Positions 5,969 through 8,573 of a DNA stretch of 8,573 bases are shown one piece after another. The notes beneath the pieces were generated by a model. That model worked only from the letters and a program-made list of their open reading frames with translations, was not told the DNA's origin and did no database searches. The position numbers and the translations under genes were made by a program. The DNA lies in NCBI GenBank assembly GCA_046566095.1, contig JBKHXI010000029.1, positions 1-8,573 on the forward strand, given 5' to 3'. This stretch comes from CAMPJU01 sp046566095 (GTDB lineage Bacteria > Pseudomonadota > Gammaproteobacteria > Xanthomonadales > Xanthomonadaceae). Position 1 is the stretch's first letter. The number at the start of each line of letters is the position of its first letter.

Positions 5969-7261
5969 ATGGCCATCCGCTGGAGCAGCCGCCGCATGAC
6001 CCTGACCCTCGTCGCCACCGTGCTGCTGACCGTCCTGGCGGTGGTCCTGGCCATGAACTTCATGACCCCGGAGAAGAAGCTCGAACGCAAGATCGAGCAC
6101 CGCTACGCGATCGCCGACCCGCAGTTCCGGCGCGAGATGTCGGTGATGCTCGGGCCCTCGATCCTGCCGGGCAACCACGTCACCGACCTGCAGAACGGGG
6201 CGCAGATCTTCCCGGCGATGCTGCAGGCGATCGCCCAGGCGCAGCGCACCATCACCTTCGAGACCTACATCTACTGGTCCGGCGATATCGGCCAGCAGTT
6301 CGCCGACGCGCTCTCGGAACGGGCCCGCGCCGGCGTGCAGGTCAAGGTCACCGTCGACTGGGCCGGCAGCATCAAGATGGATTCCGCGCTGCTCGAGCAG
6401 ATGCGCGAGGCCGGCGTGGAGATCGTGCAGTACCGGCCGTTGCACTGGTACAACCTCGGCCGGCTCAACAACCGCACCCACCGCAAGCTGCTGGTGATCG
6501 ACGGCAAGATCGGCTTCACCGGCGGCGTCGGCGTCGCCGACCAGTGGCTGGGCAACGCCGAGGACGCCGACCACTGGCGCGAGGCCCACTTCCGGATCGA
6601 GGGCCCGGTGGTGGCGCAGCTGCAGGCGGCGTTCAACGACAACTGGATCAAGACCACCGGCGAGGTCCTCAACGGCGAGGACTACTTCCCGCCGCAGCAG
6701 TACGCCGGTGAAATGGACGCGCACGTGTTCATCGCCTCGCCCGCCGGCGGCAGCGAGAGCATGCACCTGATGTTCCTGATGGCGATCGCCGCGGCCGAGC
6801 AGTCGCTGGACATCGCCGCCTCCTACTTCGTCCCGGACGAACTGGTGCTGGAGGCGCTGGTGGCGGCCCGGCAGCGCGGCGTGCGGGTGCGGATCCTGCT
6901 GCCGGGCGAACACATCGACTCGGAAACGGTGCGGATCGCCTCCAAGGCCAGCTGGGGCGAACTGCTGCAGGCCGGGGTCGAGATCTTCGTGTACGAACCG
7001 ACCATGCTCCACGTCAAGCTGTTCGTGGCCGACCGCGAGATGGTCTCGGTCGGCTCCACCAACCTCGACATCCGGTCGTTCCGGCTCAACGACGAGGCCA
7101 GCCTCAACATCTACCACCGCGGCTTCGCCGAGCGCATGACCCAGGTCTTCGAGAACGACCTGCTGCGCGCCGAGCCCTACACCTACCGGATGTGGGAGCA
7201 GCGGCCCTGGCGCGAGAAGTTCGCCGAGAAGTTCCTGATCCCGATCCGCTCGCAGCTGTGA
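5969..7261 (+). CDS. Phospholipase D-like / cardiolipin synthase-like membrane protein
   Basis: A 430-aa protein with one N-terminal membrane anchor (about 11-31) and two PLD phosphodiesterase domains. HKD motif 1 is H171-x-K173-x4-D178 (HRKLLVID), followed by GFTGG. Motif 2 is H348-x-K350-x4-D355 (HVKLFVAD), followed by GSTNLD. The catalytic histidines form and resolve a phosphatidyl-enzyme intermediate. FETYIYWSGDIG (97-108) is also typical of bacterial cardiolipin synthases, which join two phosphatidylglycerols, or PG and PE, at the inner membrane. It has one anchor and is shorter than ClsA (about 480-490 aa, two helices), closer to ClsB/ClsC or to the PLD-type enzymes of xanthomonads, one of which is reported to make both cardiolipin and phosphatidylethanolamine. 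Whether it is a synthase, transphosphatidylase or hydrolase cannot be settled here. The stop overlaps the next gene's GTG, so the two are probably co-translated. Confidence 0.9.
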   Translation: MAIRWSSRRMTLTLVATVLLTVLAVVLAMNFMTPEKKLERKIEHRYAIADPQFRREMSVMLGPSILPGNHVTDLQNGAQIFPAMLQAIAQAQRTITFETYIYWSGDIGQQFADALSERARAGVQVKVTVDWAGSIKMDSALLEQMREAGVEIVQYRPLHWYNLGRLNNRTHRKLLVIDGKIGFTGGVGVADQWLGNAEDADHWREAHFRIEGPVVAQLQAAFNDNWIKTTGEVLNGEDYFPPQQYAGEMDAHVFIASPAGGSESMHLMFLMAIAAAEQSLDIAASYFVPDELVLEALVAARQRGVRVRILLPGEHIDSETVRIASKASWGELLQAGVEIFVYEPTMLHVKLFVADREMVSVGSTNLDIRSFRLNDEASLNIYHRGFAERMTQVFENDLLRAEPYTYRMWEQRPWREKFAEKFLIPIRSQL

Positions 7262-8573
7262 GCCTGGCGCGCGCGGCGTCCGCGGGACTGGCCTGGCTGC
7301 CGCTGGCTGCCGCGCTGGCCTGGCCGGCCTTCGCGGCGACGGTTCAGACGAGTCCACCGACGGTGGCGGATGCGGCATCGGCGGCCGCGGAAGCAGAAGC
7401 CGAGGACGACGCAGCCGGCGCCGCGCTGCAGCGCCGGCTGCGGGGCGTGCCGGGCCTGGAACGGGTGACGGTGGCGGTCGACGGCGGCGTGGCCCGCCTC
7501 GGCGGCGAAGTGCTGGCGGAGGACGAGCGCGCGCTCGCCGAGACCATCGCCGGCAACGCGCCCGGCATCCGCGCCGTGCACAACCGGATCGAGCTGAGCG
7601 CCGACATCGGCCGGCGCTTCGAGCGCACGCGCGCGCAGCTGCTCGACAGCCTGCTGCGGCTGGCCGCCGGGCTGCCGCTGCTGGCGGTGGCGATCGCGAT
7701 CGTGCTGCTCGCCGGCTGGGCCGGCCGGCTGCTGGGCGGGCGCCTGCGCCTGCCCTGGCTGCGCAGCCGCAATCCTTACCTGGACGGGCTGCTGCGGCGC
7801 GCGGTGCAGGCCGTGGCGCTGCTGGCCGGCGTGCTGGTCGCGCTCGACCTGCTGGGCGCGACCGCGCTGGTCGGCGCGGTGCTCGGCTCGGCCGGCCTGG
7901 TCGGCATCGTGCTGGGCTTCGCCTTCCGCGATCTGGCCGAGAACTACCTGTCCGGGGTGCTGCTGAGCCTGCGCCGGCCGTTCGAGCCGGGCGACCACGT
8001 GGTGATCGACGGCCACGAGGGCCGCGTGGTCTCGCTCAATTCCCGCGCCACCATCCTGATGACGCTCGACGGCGACCATCTGCGCCTGCCCAACGCGCAG
8101 GTCTTCAAGGGCGTACTGCTCAACTACACCCGCAACCCCAAGCGGCGGCTGCGCTTCACCCTCGGCGTCGGCAACGAGGAGGACATCGCGCTCGCCCAGC
8201 GCCTCGGCCGCGAAACCCTGCTGGCGATGGAGGGGGTGCTCGACGACCCGCCGCCGGATGCGCTGGTGCTGGAGGCCGGGGACTCGTCGATGGCGATCCA
8301 GTTCTCGGCCTGGGTCGACCAGCGCGAGGCCGACTTCCGCAAGGTCCAGAGCGAGGGCATCCGCCTGGTCAAGGCCGCGCTCGAGGACGCGGGCATGGAC
8401 CTGCCCGAACCGATCTACCGGGTGCAGATGGTCGAGCGCGCCGCCACGGCCGGCGGCCGGGCCCGGCAGGCGCCGCGCGCGGGCTCCGTGCAGCCGCAGG
8501 CGGACGTCAGCCGCGACGATGCGCTGGACGCGCAGATCGACGAGGAGCGTGCCCGGCAGAAACCCGGCGACGA
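7258..8573 (+). CDS. Mechanosensitive channel, MscS family, with N-terminal BON domain; partial at 3' end
   Basis: The frame is open from GTG 7258 to the window edge (438 codons plus 2 nt). Order: signal peptide (hydrophobic core about 9-26, cleavage near AFA, 25-27); Ala/Glu-rich linker; BON domain (about 57-113, with VTVAVDGGVARLGGEVLAED and IRAVHNRIEL); helices at about 135-156, 180-200 and 203-224; then the MscS pore and beta domain, seen in VLGSAGLVGIVLGFAFRDLA (208-227), NYLSGVLLSLRRPFEPGDHV and LRLPNAQVFKGVLLNYTRNP (275-294); and a C-terminal alpha/beta domain to about 392. The remaining tail is polar and disordered-looking, so the stop is probably close. MscS channels open under membrane tension and release osmolytes on hypo-osmotic shock; BON domains are thought to contact membranes or lipids. 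GTG 7258 overlaps the PLD stop by 4 nt (GTGA), has no SD of its own, and the first in-frame ATG lies inside the channel domain, so coupling to the upstream gene supports this start. Confidence 0.9.
   Translation, partial: MSLARAASAGLAWLPLAAALAWPAFAATVQTSPPTVADAASAAAEAEAEDDAAGAALQRRLRGVPGLERVTVAVDGGVARLGGEVLAEDERALAETIAGNAPGIRAVHNRIELSADIGRRFERTRAQLLDSLLRLAAGLPLLAVAIAIVLLAGWAGRLLGGRLRLPWLRSRNPYLDGLLRRAVQAVALLAGVLVALDLLGATALVGAVLGSAGLVGIVLGFAFRDLAENYLSGVLLSLRRPFEPGDHVVIDGHEGRVVSLNSRATILMTLDGDHLRLPNAQVFKGVLLNYTRNPKRRLRFTLGVGNEEDIALAQRLGRETLLAMEGVLDDPPPDALVLEAGDSSMAIQFSAWVDQREADFRKVQSEGIRLVKAALEDAGMDLPEPIYRVQMVERAATAGGRARQAPRAGSVQPQADVSRDDALDAQIDEERARQKPGD

Noticed and set aside
5870..7378. 502-codon minus-strand frame opposite the PLD-like gene
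   Set aside because: It is a shadow frame. The plus strand carries both HKD motifs and a good ribosome-binding site.
7183..8079. 298-codon minus-strand frame opposite the MscS gene
   Set aside because: It is a low-complexity Gln/Ala/Arg shadow. The plus-strand frame gives BON and MscS domains through to the window end.
1..8573. Search for mobile elements, CRISPR-like spaced repeats, tRNAs, toxin-antitoxin pairs or a defence locus
   Set aside because: None was seen. Genes are tightly packed, of standard families and of even composition, and no intergenic gap exceeds about 160 bp.

Overview
The window is uniformly GC-rich (about 70% G+C by eye), with GTG starts, strong G/C third-position bias and long antisense open frames. 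The protein types and the promoter style suggest a gammaproteobacterium of the Xanthomonadaceae/Lysobacteraceae kind (Lysobacter, Luteimonas or a relative). This is inferred from gene style; there is no rRNA or other phylogenetic marker. I see no mobile element, tRNA, rRNA or CRISPR array, and composition does not shift along the window.

Layout. The left part reads on the minus strand. Positions 1-1381 hold the first 460 residues of a sodium:solute symporter-type membrane protein whose sequence resembles the sensor module of CbrA-like histidine kinases; its 3' part is outside the window. Upstream of it, 1503-3728 encodes a complete TonB-dependent outer-membrane receptor of 741 aa with its own strong rho-independent terminator (1441-1476). 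A 160-bp divergent intergenic region (3729-3888) holds several inverted repeats. The receptor's ribosome-binding site and start codon are duplicated by a perfect 15-bp tandem repeat.

The right part reads on the plus strand. It holds a GntP-family permease (3889-5292), a small DUF456 membrane protein (5369-5854), a two-HKD phospholipase D/cardiolipin synthase-like protein (5969-7261), and a BON-MscS mechanosensitive channel (7258-8573, cut by the window end). The channel's GTG start overlaps the PLD stop codon by 4 nt, so these two are almost certainly translationally coupled.

Functionally the window is about the cell envelope. The divergent TonB receptor and GntP permease could act as outer- and inner-membrane steps for one small organic anion, but this rests only on adjacency. 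The PLD-like enzyme and the channel look like a membrane-lipid and turgor-protection pair. All gene families are known ones and I found no convincing undescribed system. The points most worth a second look are the duplicated start region of the receptor, the palindromes in the divergent promoter region, the BON-MscS architecture coupled to a lipid enzyme, and the symporter-type sensor module.
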